A DNA stretch of 64,000 nucleotides from Dermacentor variabilis (GCF_050947875.1 NC_134572.1:121329105-121393104), one strand, 5' to 3'; shown: positions 1 to 12,121, numbered from the stretch's first letter. Program-made: numbers and translations. The notes: a model not told the origin generated them from the letters alone.

Positions 1-177
1 CCATCGAAACACTGGATGTAAATGTGTAAGTGAGCTTTGTCTCACCTTGACAAGAATGCTCGCTTTTTATGTTCACAGGCGGTGATGTGTAAACAGTCCT
101 CACGGGTGTCCGCTAAAATCGTGACACTTGCGCGCTCTAAAAGTTTCTTGTTGAAGTTGGCCGGACCACTGAATTGA

Positions 178-320
178 ATTTTTGGATTTAACGTGCCAAA
201 ACCACAATTTTATTGTGCGGCACGCCGTGGCGGGCGACTCCGGATTAATTTCGACCACCAGGGGATCTGTAACGTGGCCCCAGTCCACGAGACACGAGCG
301 TTTTTGCTTCACAAGCTTCG
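178..320 (-). mobile_element. SINE fragment (family A, 3' part)
   Basis: On the minus strand this carries the body of a SINE seen at six other places in the window. The shared block is a TCCGGAGT-type motif, then a GGCGTGCC-type motif, then a GTGGTTTTGGCACGT-type end. The tRNA-like head is missing, so this copy is 5' truncated. Family membership rests on direct comparison with the copies near 7.1, 37.5, 42.9 and 57.0 kb. Confidence 0.65.
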
Positions 321-3249
321 AACGCGTTTGTAGAAAGGTAACGTATGGGTCTGTGCTTTTATGCCGTGGGTGCTTCATTTTAATTTCTTAAACATATCCT
401 ATCGTATATAGCACAAGTCTACTTAGTAAGCTCAATTACTCGAAGAAAGAGACACTACGTATACTGAAAATCAAACTGCATTCTTCATTATTTAACGAAA
501 TTTCACCATTCGACTTTTAACTAATCTCTTCCGCGTATACAAAATACACGAACCGAAGCAAGTGATTTCACAAGGCTCATCAACTTGAAACGATATTTAA
601 AGCTAGAAACACGTTAGAGGAAAGCGCAGTAAAACATCTGGAAAAAAATTAATTGTAGTTTCGCTTACTTTTTAACAAAACGCCTTTTTAGGCATTGAAC
701 TACAAAAATTGCTGCAACACCAATGCATTCAGTAAAACTAAGGGAATTCATATCTCGAAACTGGTATTATCCTTTAAGTTCATTCCGACTGGATATGACA
801 TTCAAGGTAGCCGGCTACAAGTTGTATATTGCAGTGTTCCGTGAAGTAATTGGATCATGGCCTAGTTAGCGAAAATTTCCTAAGTATTCAAATATTCATT
901 TTTGTTTCTTGTGCAAACAATGCCAGTCTCAGAGGGCAATCTTGCTCAAATAGTAGAACTGCGCTACATGCCACAGGTGACCTTTAAAAGTAACAGTAAC
1001 AATAAAAAAATAGAGAACACCCCCCCCCCCCCCCCCCCTGTACGATGAGTTATTGTTCCCTAACGCAGACAAGATATGTACTCTCTGGCAATACTTTGTG
1101 GCTTCAAATGTCTAACTATTTAAGTCAGTTTGCAGGGGTACCGATTGTCTGCTGCGTGAATGGTGCAGTAGCACTGGTGGGTGATTTTAAACAAAAAATC
1201 ATGCTGGACGAATAACACCCCCCACCCCCTCGTTTACGTATCGGGTAGGTTTCTAGCCTCATCCGTGGGCCAATCGCGTAGAATATACAGTCTGAAAATG
1301 CGCGCCAATCCTGCGGATAGCGCTGATACCAGTAGTAATCGTTCTCTCGATGGTACAGGCACCTGTAGTATTGATACCCGTGGTACCGTCATGCGGCACC
1401 AGTGGTATTAGTCACATTGGTACAACCGTGCAGTAGCACCCTCCAGTAGTACCTGTAGTAAGAAGAGAATTTTCGCTCTGTTCTCTCGTGACGGCTAGCG
1501 TTTTTGACACATTGTCGTCTGAAACGCTTCGAGCATCCCAGAATAAATATATGGTTCACGCACCCCGTCCACACCCCCAACTCGTCCAGGAAGACTCATT
1601 TTTCCGTCGACTCCAACTGGAAGCTGAACTGTCTTCGAACTTCTTTTGTTTTCTTGGCTTTGTTGCTAGTTCAAAGGTGGGGAAGGGCAAGCACGTTGAT
1701 CACATGATGCAACGACGATAACTTAATGAAGACGACGATAGACTGCTTTATTGGTCTGCGTAACAGAAAGGAAGATGGGACAGACGGATTGCCACAGCAA
1801 AGGAAGTTTAGAGCTCCTAAGAGGAAGATTTGCCTGTCAGCTTCCAATCTTAACACACAGTACCGAAGAAACAGGTTTTCTCGCAAACGTAAAACTCGAT
1901 GGGCTGTCGGCTGGAGGAAGCAGATTTTTTATTTAGGCCATCAGTATTTTCGCAAAAACTGTTCAATACTGCAGAATTTAAGGAATCTGAATACGCAGGC
2001 TTCCGATTGCATAACTAAGGAATGAAGAAACTCTATAATAATTCCGTTTATTCCACCTATTGAGACATCTAAAGCTCACAAAATTGGAGCAATATGCGCT
2101 GCTTTGAAACATACACCGCTAATTTGCGAGTAGTAGTATTGCTAAACCTTCATAAAAATTATGGAGATTTTACTTAAATTTTAAACTGACTTGTCAAGTT
2201 TATTCTTTTTAGATGATCTCAGAGATGCTCTTCACACAACGGCAATATCTGTATTTGGTAACGAATCACGAATTTGTCAATCTCGTTCTTCATATTTTGT
2301 TAACTTGCGGATTCTTGTAAATTTTAGCAGAACTTTCGAGGCCCTACATGAAAATTCTGCTTTCTATTGGCAAGTAAAATTCAGTTTTATATCGTAAATG
2401 AAGCAAATTTCATTGTAATTTGTTTAACTGTTATCTAATGGTAGCATTTTGCATTTCACGTTTATACCGCAGTGGCCGCCAGCGCAGAGCTTTCTTTTAG
2501 CTAGTGTAGTAGTATAATGAAAGCATAGATGGACACGCTACATTAGCTACCGAGGCAGGCTAACACAGAACGTCCGCACAAAGCGCGCGATAGGGTACTA
2601 ATTGAGGTATGATGAAGGCTGCTCTTAGCCTAGAGAATGTTACCAAGTGCCATTCACAGCCTCGGCGGTCTACATGCAAGATCCGCTAATGTACTCGCCT
2701 CTGTGCTGTCTTACAAGCGTGCAGATCTTCGTGCGGTGCTTAAGGCCACCCAGGCTGCCACAGTCGAGGCACTCGCTATGATAATGCAGTAGTTGTGGGA
2801 ACGGCCCCATTTAGGCGAGAAAGTTCTATCGTGTTTCACTCTTAATTACATTTCCCATTATCAAGAACATAAATTTGATCAGTAAACAATCATTACACTC
2901 ATGTAACGTACATTTCAATGAAAAGCAGCGCATTTGGCTTCGTACGGTGTCAATTGTCTGTTTATGGAAAACGCTAGAAGTGGCCAGTGAGCAACTGTGA
3001 ATTCCAGTTGTAACAACCCATGTTGCTGCACATTACCAAAAAACGCCTCTATAACATAAAGCAGAAAAGTCTATTAGCTAGAAAGTTGTTCAAAATAAAT
3101 CACAAAGCTCTTCACCAAAGGAGAGATATTTGATAGGAGACAACCTGAACTTTCTAGTACCTCTTTTCCCCCAGCGACGTGTATTACCCGTCATTTACAA
3201 TTTTCCGTGGCCTGTTCGGTTGAGCGGAACATATTTAATGTGAAATAGG
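321..3249. other. Unassigned AT-rich stretch
   Basis: No convincing gene is visible. Open frames are short, overlap on both strands and match no family I recognise. A run of 19 C residues lies at 1020-1038. Around 2710-2790 there is a short open frame reading RADLRAVLKATQAATVEAL that I cannot assign. Confidence 0.4.
1020..1038. repeat. Poly-C tract
   Basis: Nineteen consecutive C residues. Such tracts are prone to length error in sequencing, so the exact count is uncertain. Confidence 0.9.
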
Positions 3250-3250
3250 A

Positions 3251-3332
<82 letters not shown>
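3250..3332. repeat. (ATT)n microsatellite
   Basis: About 27 uninterrupted ATT units. Read on the minus strand it gives a spurious poly-Asn open frame. Confidence 0.95.
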
Positions 3333-3333
<1 letters not shown>

Positions 3334-4899
3334 ATATGGAAACATACAAGCACACAAAGGAAACGGAGGGAACAAGCTGACAACTGCCACCGAGAGGAGA
3401 ACAACGTCTGCCTACTCTTTCGGGAGGAGGGAATGAAAAGAAGAGGAGAAGATAGGAAACAAAGAAATCAGAAAGAAGTAGGAAATATAAACAAATAAGA
3501 GAGACACGGGATAAAACAAAAGGTAATAAAGCACTTAGATGGTCTTCCACACCCCACCTAGTCGCCGCGTGCCCCAAAACTCTAAAGCGACCCAAGGCCA
3601 ACCGAACAAGGACAATGTAGACCGAACGAACGAGAACCTTTCAGAGTCAGCTTGGCGTGCTCATGGCTGTACAACGGGCGAGAAGCTGACGCATGGACGC
3701 TCGTCTTTTACGAAGCGCTTTAAAAGTCTTTGACGGTGCGTCAAACAAAAGCAGTGGTAGCAGGTTTACGTGCCCTCGCCCCTAATTTGGCATCTCAGCT
3801 CACATTTCTTCTTCGAAATATTCATTGGGGGGAGGGGGAGGGGGAGTATCTTGGTTTTGATATATCGCGGTAGCCATCGTTTATTTTCAGAAAAGCTTAC
3901 TGTTTAAGTTTGGAGCAAACGGCTAAGCCTGGCCAAGGCCTTCCGCATCACTCGACACTTGCACACTGAGTCAATGAGACGCGCAACATAACAGCGGTGA
4001 GGTCTGAGAAACCATGGGTGTGGCCAAGTGATGGCATGCGCGGGAACGACTTATTGAAGAACCATATAGAAAAAAAAAATGCGGCGCCACCTAACGCACG
4101 GTGAATGTCGACGGTAAGGCGCTTAGCCATGAATCAACATAGCGACACAACGTATTGCCACCATCCAAACGACGTACGTACTGCGGTCGCGATTCTTCTT
4201 TCGCGCTTCTCTGAGCACACTCGGCGGCATCTAGCGCCGCCATCGCGAAGCTTGAGCGTGACCACCGAAATTCATGGCGCACCGGTGCGTGCGACCACGG
4301 AGGAACGCGTCATGCGGCCACATGGCTTCTATTTCATGCTTCATTCTGGGCACGCTGCGCTATCTAGTCGTCTCCGAGACGAGAAACACGACACGTCGAT
4401 GCCTGCTAACGCTGAGAAATGGTTTCCTCGCTTGCCACGCAGTCAGTGGCACATTTAGTTACCGAAATCAGTGAGATATTCATGGAAGAGCAGTACATAC
4501 TAGGGCGTTGGTGTGAAAGGCGTTCATTGAAAGTGGCAAATACGCAGCGCATTTGTGCGCACTTTGCGAAGGCGTAGGCTTTCCGAACTTGAGAAATCCT
4601 TGTGACGTGGATTCGACTTGGATCACCATCGGAAAAATTTAAGGGATACTTCTTCGTCATTCTAGAGTGGCACATACCAAGTTATCAAAATTAACGTTAA
4701 ATAGCTCCATTGAAGAGCAGAACACACCTACCGGTACGAGCACATACCCAGTGCTCCATGTCGGCATCAACGAGTTGCTTCGTACATTGGTGCGTACCCG
4801 TTTTCGCATCTATAGTGACCCAAGTCGGTGTGAATGAGGTTCGTTGAAGAGTGGCGCGTATGTGCACATTGCCTTAGTATGTACTCAGTGACCAAAGTT
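3333..4899. other. Unassigned stretch with G-rich tract
   Basis: A purine-rich GGGGGGAGGGGGAGGGGGAG-like tract lies at about 3826-3846. From about 4440 to 4880 related phrases recur: variants of 'gaagagtggcacatac' and 'cacatacccagtg'. The phrase cacatacccagtg recurs near 60545, so this is probably a diverged dispersed or tandem repeat. No gene is recognised. Confidence 0.35.
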
Positions 4900-4990
4900 G
4901 GTCCGATGGTTTGTTTCCCACCCTCTTACCTCAGCTTAGAAGCCCGATGCTCTAGCCAAGAGGCTACGAGCTACCTATGTAGGAGACGGA
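4895..4990 (-). mobile_element. Degenerate tRNA-like sequence, probable SINE head
   Basis: The minus strand reads GTAGCCTCTTGGCTAGAGCA followed by TCGGGCTTCTAAGC and then a G-rich arm. This resembles a tRNA D-arm (A box) and anticodon arm of tRNA-Lys type. The T-arm (B box) is degraded. A functional tRNA is unlikely; a tRNA-derived SINE or tRNA pseudogene fits better. Confidence 0.4.
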
Positions 4991-5479
4991 AATACAATAA
5001 GATAGAAACATATAAAGGGTGTCCGAACTAACGCCAAAGCTTAAAAATACGCGAATGCCACGTAGCTCTGCAGGTAATGTTGTTGGCCGTGGCTTGGAGA
5101 TAAATTATTTTTTATTCGGCCTAATTAGATAATTATTAATAATTATATTAACCAACATCTCAAATGTTATAATTAGATGAAATGTTTCAGTTAGAAAATT
5201 GCAGAGCGACATGAAAAACTCCTGATACAGCTTTCTGTTGCTCCACATGGTGCTACATAGAAATGCTTTCCCGAGCGTAAAAGAAGCCCGCGAATTCATG
5301 CGAAATTACCGTGCGACTAGCCGCTTGAAGCAGTTTGCGTGTTTTCGCGGACTTTGCGTGTATACAAAAACGAACTAGAAAGTCTTTACCCTAATTTTTA
5401 TTGCCAAACTAGGGCAGGCACAGGTAATTACAAATATAGTAATGTTCTACGTACGTTACACTATTTTCCTACCTAGTCC
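4991..5479. other. Unassigned AT-rich flank of mariner remnant
   Basis: AT-rich sequence with no recognisable coding content. The phrase gggtgtccgaactaacgcc near 5020 could be a decayed mariner terminal repeat, but no matching inverted partner was identified. Confidence 0.3.
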
Positions 5480-5995
5480 CCACATGGGCTCAGATATTTA
5501 TCCCATCGCAGCACCAAATATGAGATACCCCTGAGGTAGAATTCGTCTCGCTGACTATGGAGCCACTGTCGGGCTGCTGTCTTGGCTTCATCGTTGCACG
5601 CGAATCGCTGTCCTGACAGGAACTTCTTCAGCGGACTGAAAACGTGGAAATCTCTAGGGCCAAGGTCCGAGCTATATGGTGGGTAGTCCAGGCTTTCCCA
5701 CTGAATTGATCAAAGCTTGTCGGTGTCCCTCCTGGAGCGGCCTCTGCAAACGCTCTTTGTCATGCAGGCCTTTATGGCCTTTTGCGGACTCACAACACCA
5801 CCACCTTAAACTTTTCAAAGCGAGACACATTTCCCCATATGTGGGCGGCATTTCTCTGTGAATTTCGAGTGGCGTCTTTCCCTTGCTCCATCAAAAACGA
5901 ATCACACTTCGTTGCTCGTACGCCGTGGACGTGCGGGGCACAACTGTTATTTTCAACAACTGACAACAGCACCGTGCCGCGGAGCTACCGGCAAG
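5480..5995 (-). pseudogene. Mariner-like transposase remnant, internally deleted
   Basis: The minus strand encodes two separated pieces of a mariner-family transposase, an enzyme of cut-and-paste transposition. The N-terminal piece, around 5800-5930, contains EQRSVIRF and EIHREMPPTYG, the start of the helix-turn-helix region. The C-terminal piece, around 5480-5690, reads DYPPYSSDLGPRDFHVF, then SPLKKFLSGQRF and further to RWDKYLSP. This matches the conserved block around the third catalytic aspartate. The central catalytic region is largely missing, only about 100 bases separate the pieces, and stops interrupt the frame. It cannot encode a working enzyme. Family assignment rests on motif recognition. 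Confidence 0.75.
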
Positions 5996-6123
5996 TAAGG
6001 CTTGGCCGGTCCACGAGAGGTCCATCACTGCGAATAGATATGTTGACTTCGCACTTACAGCTGTAGTTTGGCTAAAAAAATAGGGTCAAAAGCTTTCTGA
6101 TTCGCCCTCGCATATACAAACGC

Positions 6124-6255
<132 letters not shown>

Positions 6256-7119
6256 CAGCAGGCATTAAAAAGTGCGTGAGGTGCCCTAAGATTCATTAAA
6301 AATAAGGCAGTGAACTTAAAGTACCACTGTTTTCAGTTTTCAGCGCATGGCATTTGGATATCACACAGCAGAAACGAAGCTGCATCTTGCCCACTGTTTT
6401 GTACAAGTGCTTCCCTTGGTAAAGGAAGCGCCTTAGGCTGCAAAGAGCCGGGACAACCGGGGGCTCCATAACTTATCTGCTCGCAGCTCTGCGACCCAGC
6501 GGAAAGTCCCTATGAGGCCAACGGCAGTTCGTCGCACCACACTAGTGTGAACAGCACCAACGAAAGCAAAAAAAAAGAAAGCTAAAAGGTACAAACAAAG
6601 GCACGATACGGGAGGTCATGAAAGCAAACGACCAGTGAATGGCGGGGCGTAAATACTGGGCTCGCGGCAAATGCACGAGGTCACGAGGTGCGCACACATC
6701 ACACCGTCGGACGTGCCGGTAAGCACGCGCCACGGAAATGTGTGGTCTCAGTGAAGAGCACTCGGGCCGGGACCCTGGCGACGGTCAGTGAGCGAAGCTA
6801 ACTTAGGGAGGCTGCTCTATATGTCACGCCTTTCGGGTGCCGTCGCAGTTCGATTAATATTGATCAGAGCTGCACTCTCCCTTGCTTACCCTTTGCTCAC
6901 GCACCTTTACTTCCTGGGAGAAAGTTTTGCGTCACAGCGCCAAGAAAAACGCCTTCCAGTTCTGTCCTTTTTTCCCGGGAGTTAAAACATCTCCATAGGT
7001 TTCCTTATCATTCGGTGATAGCATTACAGTAGGCACATCGTTTGGTATACGGGGAAACCACCGGGTCGCTTTGTATCTTGTTTTCATGTTTTTTTTTTCG
7101 CTTGAAAGATCATATTGGC
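6256..7119. other. Unassigned stretch
   Basis: No gene, RNA or repeat recognised. Short open frames on both strands are uninformative. Confidence 0.35.
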
Positions 7120-7335
7120 TTTAAGTACCAAAACCGCCACTTTCTTATCAGGCACGCCATAGAAGGGGACGGGAGGGGTCCGGTATAATTTTGACCCCCT
7201 GGGTTCCTTTCACGAGCACGGCGCCTTTATAGAAATGTGGCCGCCATTGCTGGGATTGAAGGTTCGAGCTTGATTCCATGACCTTATGCTTACCAGTGCA
7301 ACGCCTCAGCCGCGCGTTAGCCACCACGGCTGGCT
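7120..7335 (-). mobile_element. tRNA-derived SINE, family A, near complete
   Basis: Read on the minus strand, the head resembles a tRNA (GCCACCACGGCTGGC complement, then a B-box-like GGATTGAAGGTTCGAG complement). It is followed by the family body and the conserved 3' block (GGCGTGCC-like, then GTGGTTTTGG-like). It is mobilised by LINE machinery in trans by analogy with other SINEs. An (ATTT)n array lies at 7351-7396, next to the head end. Confidence 0.7.
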
Positions 7336-7350
7336 GTTTTCCACTTTTTC

Positions 7351-7352
7351 AT

Positions 7353-7395
<43 letters not shown>

Positions 7396-7396
7396 T
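7351..7396. repeat. (ATTT)n microsatellite
   Basis: About 11 uninterrupted tetranucleotide units between two SINE fragments. Confidence 0.95.
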
Positions 7397-7537
7397 ACAG
7401 ACAGACAGTCTGCAGGCTGCCAGACATGACAGTGACGAGTGAGAGCGTAACCAACAGCAACAAGAAAATAGCGTATCAACAGGTACCTTTCACCACAAAA
7501 GTTCAACTGCAGACTTGAAGGATCCTGGTTCACAGAT

Positions 7538-7630
7538 GCTTTGCGTTTCGCTCCCCACCGAAATGCGGCCACCGTGGCCGGGATTTCATCCCGAGACCAC
7601 GTGCTTCGCAGCGCAACACCGAAGCGCAAC
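7538..7630 (-). mobile_element. SINE fragment (family A, 5' head)
   Basis: Contains the complement of the head and GGCGAAATGC-type region of family A (ccgaaatgcggccaccgtgg, then gagaccacgtgcttcgcagc). The body is absent. Confidence 0.6.
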
Positions 7631-7722
7631 ACTTACATAATTACGCATTTAAGTGTAAACGACGCACTCATCAGAGCTCGGTTTTCTTTGCCCTCGACTG
7701 ATTATCATGATAACGTCAACAT

Positions 7723-7866
7723 CTGTAGGAATAGCCGCCTTTCGCTATCTCGATTAGTTAATGTGACGTTCACCTGTGCTGTGCATATATGTGTATATAT
7801 ATATATCCACAGCACAGGTGAACGTCACATTAACTAATCGAGATAGCGAAAGGCGACTATTCCTAC

Positions 7867-7868
<2 letters not shown>
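7723..7868. repeat. Near-perfect 61-bp-arm palindrome
   Basis: Arms at 7723-7783 and 7808-7868 are inverted copies differing at one position (agcc versus agtc). A 24-base loop rich in TA separates them. A 63-base (AT)n run follows immediately. No coding content is seen. It could be a fold-back element or a product of hairpin-primed duplication at a TA-rich site. Confidence 0.95.

Positions 7869-7931
<63 letters not shown>
7869..7931. repeat. (AT)n microsatellite
   Basis: About 31 AT units directly abutting the palindrome. Confidence 0.95.
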
Positions 7932-7934
<3 letters not shown>

Positions 7935-8360
7935 CTTCTCAGTTACATCACATACGCACTGACAACGGCAAGTCTTTAGCACAAGTCTGATTCTTACAAA
8001 TAATACTTCTGAGCTGACAAAACTTAATTTGTATGCCTGCCGGCGTACAAGGCTGACCTCCATTGTACATCCGGTTAAACGCATCGAGATAAACAAAAAT
8101 CACTGATTACTGCTTTAAAATATCTGCGCGTTTAGGCTGCTTATTTGCATGAGACATACGCAAGCTAATTTCTATTCTATAATAGTGGTCATTGAGCTTG
8201 AAAGCAAGTTCGGGGCACTTTGCGCATACACTTTGCGTTGCATTTGCATTCCATATCATTCCTGCCGTCGCCCGTCGACCTTAACCGCCCTGCGAAAACA
8301 GATGCGGAACTTCCCATAATATATAGCTTCTCTAAAAAAAAGAACGAAAATAAACCCCAC
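7932..8360. other. Unassigned stretch
   Basis: Nothing recognised. Confidence 0.35.
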
Positions 8361-8537
8361 TTGGAGGACGCTTGAGTTTTGCCTTTAAGAGTGAAGTGCG
8401 ACAGGATTCAAATATCCCTGAGTGCTTCTCACGCTTCCCGGCAACTGGAGCCTATGTGGCCTGAATGTTTACGGGTAAATTCTGGTGGCAAACGCTGTGC
8501 ACAAAGGCGAGCTTTACGATAGAAACGCGGCCTCTTC
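8361..8537 (+). repeat. Dispersed repeat, intact copy (empty site)
   Basis: Starts ttggaggacgcttgag, continues gcctttaagagtg, and later has cttctcacgcttcccgg, tgtttac and gcgagcttt. The same order of blocks occurs at 32295-32360 plus 33405-33516, where it is interrupted. Here atccctga (8414-8421) is single and continuous with the rest. Confidence 0.8.
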
Positions 8538-8911
8538 TGTGGGCCGGTAAAGGAGAGGGCGCACAGTCGCGCCCAAAAAATTACGTAAATTTCTGGTTTC
8601 GGTTATTCTTTCCCACTTTAATTATTTTTGTCTGAGAAGATTTCACATAAATGGCACGCGCTGTTGGTGGTTTGTTTCATGACATTTGTTTGTGGGCTGT
8701 CATTCTCAAAATTCCGAGGAATAACTTTGTCATGAATGTAAGACTTGCTGTGAGCAACTTTAGTTATAGAATGGAGTGACAATATAACCCGCACATGCTG
8801 CATGTCGTATAGCAAGGTGTGGCGTATACATATACCGAAATATGTGCGGAAATTTTCATCCAAGGACAACTCTGCCAACGCCGACACCGGATTTTCTGCG
8901 ACACAGGGCCG
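8538..8911. other. Unassigned stretch
   Basis: Nothing recognised. An 89-codon minus-strand frame has no identifiable domain. Confidence 0.3.
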
Positions 8912-8915
8912 TTAA

Positions 8916-9632
8916 GAGGAAGCTTTAGCTCGGGCTCAACCCCGACGCAACCTATTCGAATACATGTAAAACGCAGAAACGCTTTTCTGAGGTAACTCCT
9001 TGACCTATTATAATAAAATTTGTTACACTTGAGAGAGAAAGTTAAATTCTACCGACTGTTGCAAACGGTATTTCGATTTAGGGCATGACGTTTGTCAAAA
9101 AAGATTTTCAAGAATTCTCAAGTTTGAAAAAAATAGAAGTACGAAGTTTAAAATAGCTCTGCATCAAAAACAGGTATCGCGGTTCTGTAAGCGGCACCCT
9201 TTAGATCACTGAAGGCGGACACACTCAGTATGTCATTTTATAGTATACGTGAATTGTTACGTTTTGTGCAAAGGTTCGGAAATAGCTCTAATTTCATATT
9301 ACTATATTTTTTGAGATTCATATGTAACATATCAATTTTGTCCTCTTTAGATGTACTACTATATGCAATTCAGAAAATTGTGATATCATATATCATTGCT
9401 GAATTAGAGTTGTAAACTTCATAGTTTCGTTTTCTAAAAATTTTCCATTTCTGCCATATTTTAATGAAGAATTGACGACCTAAATCAGAAATTCGAAACC
9501 AACCATCGCTATATTTCAAGCTTTTCTTTTAAATGCCACAAACCTCACAAAATTTGGTGCAGTAATTGCTGAGAAAAAGGAATTCTCCTTTTACATGTAT
9601 TTAGCTAGGAGCACCCGAGCTAATGCTTCCTC
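8916..9632 (-). mobile_element. 717-bp non-autonomous TIR element, copy 1
   Basis: The element ends are inverted: GAGGAAGCTTTAGCTCGGG at the left and the complement of GAGGAAGCATTAGCTCGGG at the right. TTAA flanks both sides (8912-8915 and 9633-9636), suggesting a TTAA target duplication. The interior is AT-rich without a transposase. The reverse complement aligns along its whole length with 44178-44886. TTAA targeting is known for piggyBac-type transposases, but these ends do not show the usual CCC start, so the superfamily is open. Confidence 0.8.
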
Positions 9633-9636
9633 TTAA

Positions 9637-10329
9637 CGCCATCGCGTTAGAATGTTCTCGCATAAATGTAAAATGCACCCCCACATGGAGACCTCGGTAA
9701 GCAAGTATCATTTGGAGTTGCACTGAGCAAGCATAAAGAGGAGGCCAGCAATAGCTTCGCTAGAAAACTAGCTTGTGTTCTTAAATTATTGCAGCTGCAC
9801 TAAAAAGTATACCGCAAATATGAAATACTGGACTGGTGCATTTCATTGGTGGTGTTTTTGCCAAGTAGTGAAGAAATATATTAGCAGCAAACGTAGCTTT
9901 AGGTTGAGCACCAAACACTGTTCCGGTAGAGGTTCTTCTTGGCAAATTCTACAGTGCGTGGCTTCATGCACACGCTGCAATTTCGAGTGGAGAATGCAAC
10001 CTTCATTACAAAAAAAATTCGTATTTTTTACACGGTTCACCTTATGCCGTAAAAACTATTTCATTGTGAATTAGGCTAGCTGGCAACTTAGTATATTGAG
10101 CTTCACTTGTTCCCATTACGCGAGTGGTGTTTTATTCACCACTAATTTAGTTTGACTTGCACGACTCTGCAGCGGATGGGATGTAGAGCAAAACGAATAT
10201 CCAAACTTTTAACTTCAACATCTGCTACGGCTGACTGCAGTGCCCCTTGGACCACTGCTATAGCAGCCCCCCCTTTTTTTTTTGAACCGTTGATCCGTGG
10301 TCGGGAAAGAGGCGCGTCGCTACGATCCC
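9637..10329. other. Unassigned stretch
   Basis: Two opposed open frames of 65-99 codons show no recognisable domain. A C/T-rich tract lies near 10268-10285. Confidence 0.3.
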
Positions 10330-10870
10330 CCGTTAATCGATAAGAAAAAAAGCCGCGCAGGGCTTCTTCCGAGCAATTACCGCCGTGTAATTTAGTGCTC
10401 TGCGCAGGCGGATGGAAAGTTCAGAGGTATAAGGGCGGGGTGACAGCTGTCGGAAGCCGCCCGCAAAGACACGTACGCCTGCTACCACCGATCAAAATTT
10501 AATCCTACGAGGGCTATTGTGCGCAGCGATGGTAATTATTCGACGTGGCGAAGTCCCGAGGCTCGGTTCCTTCCTTTCAAGGTCAGCGCTTAATTAACGA
10601 CGGTGCGGCTCGGACGGCAATTATTTCGAAAGACCCGGGTTTTGAGAGGACGGCGCGGTTCGAACTCGACGCCAGCATTAATTACGGCCCCGTGCGGCAT
10701 CTGGTTTTCTGTAGAACGCGAGAATCCAGTAGGAGTGGGGGAAAAAATAATATTTGTTTTCCGATGGAGTTTCATTTCTCCGATCGATTGATTCATGGGG
10801 GTTTAATATCCCGTAGCAACACTGGGGCGCCGCAGCGGTGGACTTCGATTTAATTTCTCACTCATCCGGA
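10330..10870. promoter_or_regulatory. CpG-rich, TAAT-dense candidate cis-regulatory module
   Basis: This block is CpG-rich, unlike its surroundings, yet packed with TAAT/ATTA cores: cgttaatcgataag, gcaattaccgcc, gtgtaattta, tttaatccta, gtaattattcg, gcttaattaacg, gcaattattt, gcattaattacgg. There is also a tgacagctgtc palindrome at about 10441-10451, a GC box (gggcgggg) just before it, and a gatcgattgattcatg segment. TAAT cores bind homeodomain proteins, and TGACAG with its inverted partner resembles TALE (Meis/TGIF) sites. No long open frame or repeat family explains it. Function is inference; the nearest supported gene is the minus-strand DM4/DM12 exon at 20.3 kb. Confidence 0.35.
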
Positions 10871-10877
10871 GTTCTTT

Positions 10878-10968
10878 AAACCTAAGTACACGAGCACATC
10901 TTGCGTTAAGCCTTCGTCAAAATCCGGCCGCCATGGTCGGGGCCAAACCCACAACGTCGTACTCTCCA
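10878..10968 (-). mobile_element. SINE fragment (family A)
   Basis: Contains the complement of the family A head region (gtcaaaatccggccgccatg) and the preceding cctaagtacacgagcac block. It is truncated and diverged. Confidence 0.5.
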
Positions 10969-11679
10969 GAGGGATGGCAGAGCAGCTGCGGCATCTCGAC
11001 GGCTTTGACTTCGCTTTAAAACGTAAAAAAAAGTACCAAGATTTTAACGTTTTTGTCGATGTATTCGCACTTTTCTACAGGAGACTGGACTGGTTGACTC
11101 GTAGTGACATATCTGAGATGGAAAGAGGCGCTAAGGCGGGACTCTTGCCGGCCAGGTCTTCAACGCTAACACCCCCCCTGTAGCCACATCCTCACCTATA
11201 CCACCATCTCATTTCTTATCCATGGCATTAGCCTCAAGGCACAGGCGCTGAAAAAAAAGTCATCAAATAAACGCATGGGGCCCTCTGAGATGCAGGTAGA
11301 GCAGCAATGAGTTGGCGTGTTTGTCCTACCTGAGCGTCTTGTTCATAATATTTTTTACCACAGCAGCACTTAGCGGAGAGATAGAACAAGGTATTGCTCT
11401 CATTTAATTGTCATCTAGCATCAGGCGTTGGTAGTGTATGATTCGGGTGGCTATACCGCTTGCATTGGCGGCGCTTTTGACAACGCAGTGCCTTGTATAG
11501 AAGCCCATTGACAACTTGAAATTCAGAAAAAAATTCAGATTTCTTAAGTTTTAGCTGTAAGCAAAGCACACGGAAACAATGCAAGCTCCCGAGTGACGCG
11601 TGTACAAGTATTTTATAGTGATATTTTTTTATATGCAAAATAAAAAAAATCAAGTTTTGACTCTTAGGAAGCAATGCAT
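10969..11679. other. Unassigned stretch
   Basis: No gene recognised. The minus-strand frame of 166 codons at 11411-11911 lies largely antisense to a LINE fragment and shows no domain. Confidence 0.3.
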
Positions 11680-12077
11680 TACCTATGTCCAAATTCTGTA
11701 ATATTTGTGTGTTGTGCGACTCTTGCGGAACCACAGAAACGATGGACCACATGCTATGTATCTGTCCCCAAAAAGACGTCGAGCGCGAAGTTCTTCGGAC
11801 AGCACTGAACCAGCTCGATTCTAGACCATTTTTCGTAATAAAGATCCTTGGACCAAGGCCGTTCGCGTCGATGGCACAGTAGGCCACGAAAGCGCTCTTG
11901 AAATACCTCAAGTCGACAGGTGTTTCGAACCGTGTGTAGACTCGGCGCGGACCTCACATTGTACGCAACACTGTGCTCTCTCTCTCTCTCTCTCTCTTCG
12001 TCCCCATACCCCCTTCCCTCAGTGCACGATAGTAAAGAGGACCTGAGTCTAGTTAACCTCCCTGCCTTTCCTGTCTT

Positions 12078-12121
<44 letters not shown>

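Noticed and set aside
3191..3601. 136-codon minus frame with poly-Asn
   Set aside because: Formed by (ATT)n and unsupported by flanking sequence.
4895..4990. Functional tRNA gene
   Set aside because: The T-arm and acceptor stem do not pair; best explained as a tRNA-derived repeat.
11411..11911. 166-codon minus frame
   Set aside because: Partly antisense to the LINE C-terminus; no recognisable domain.
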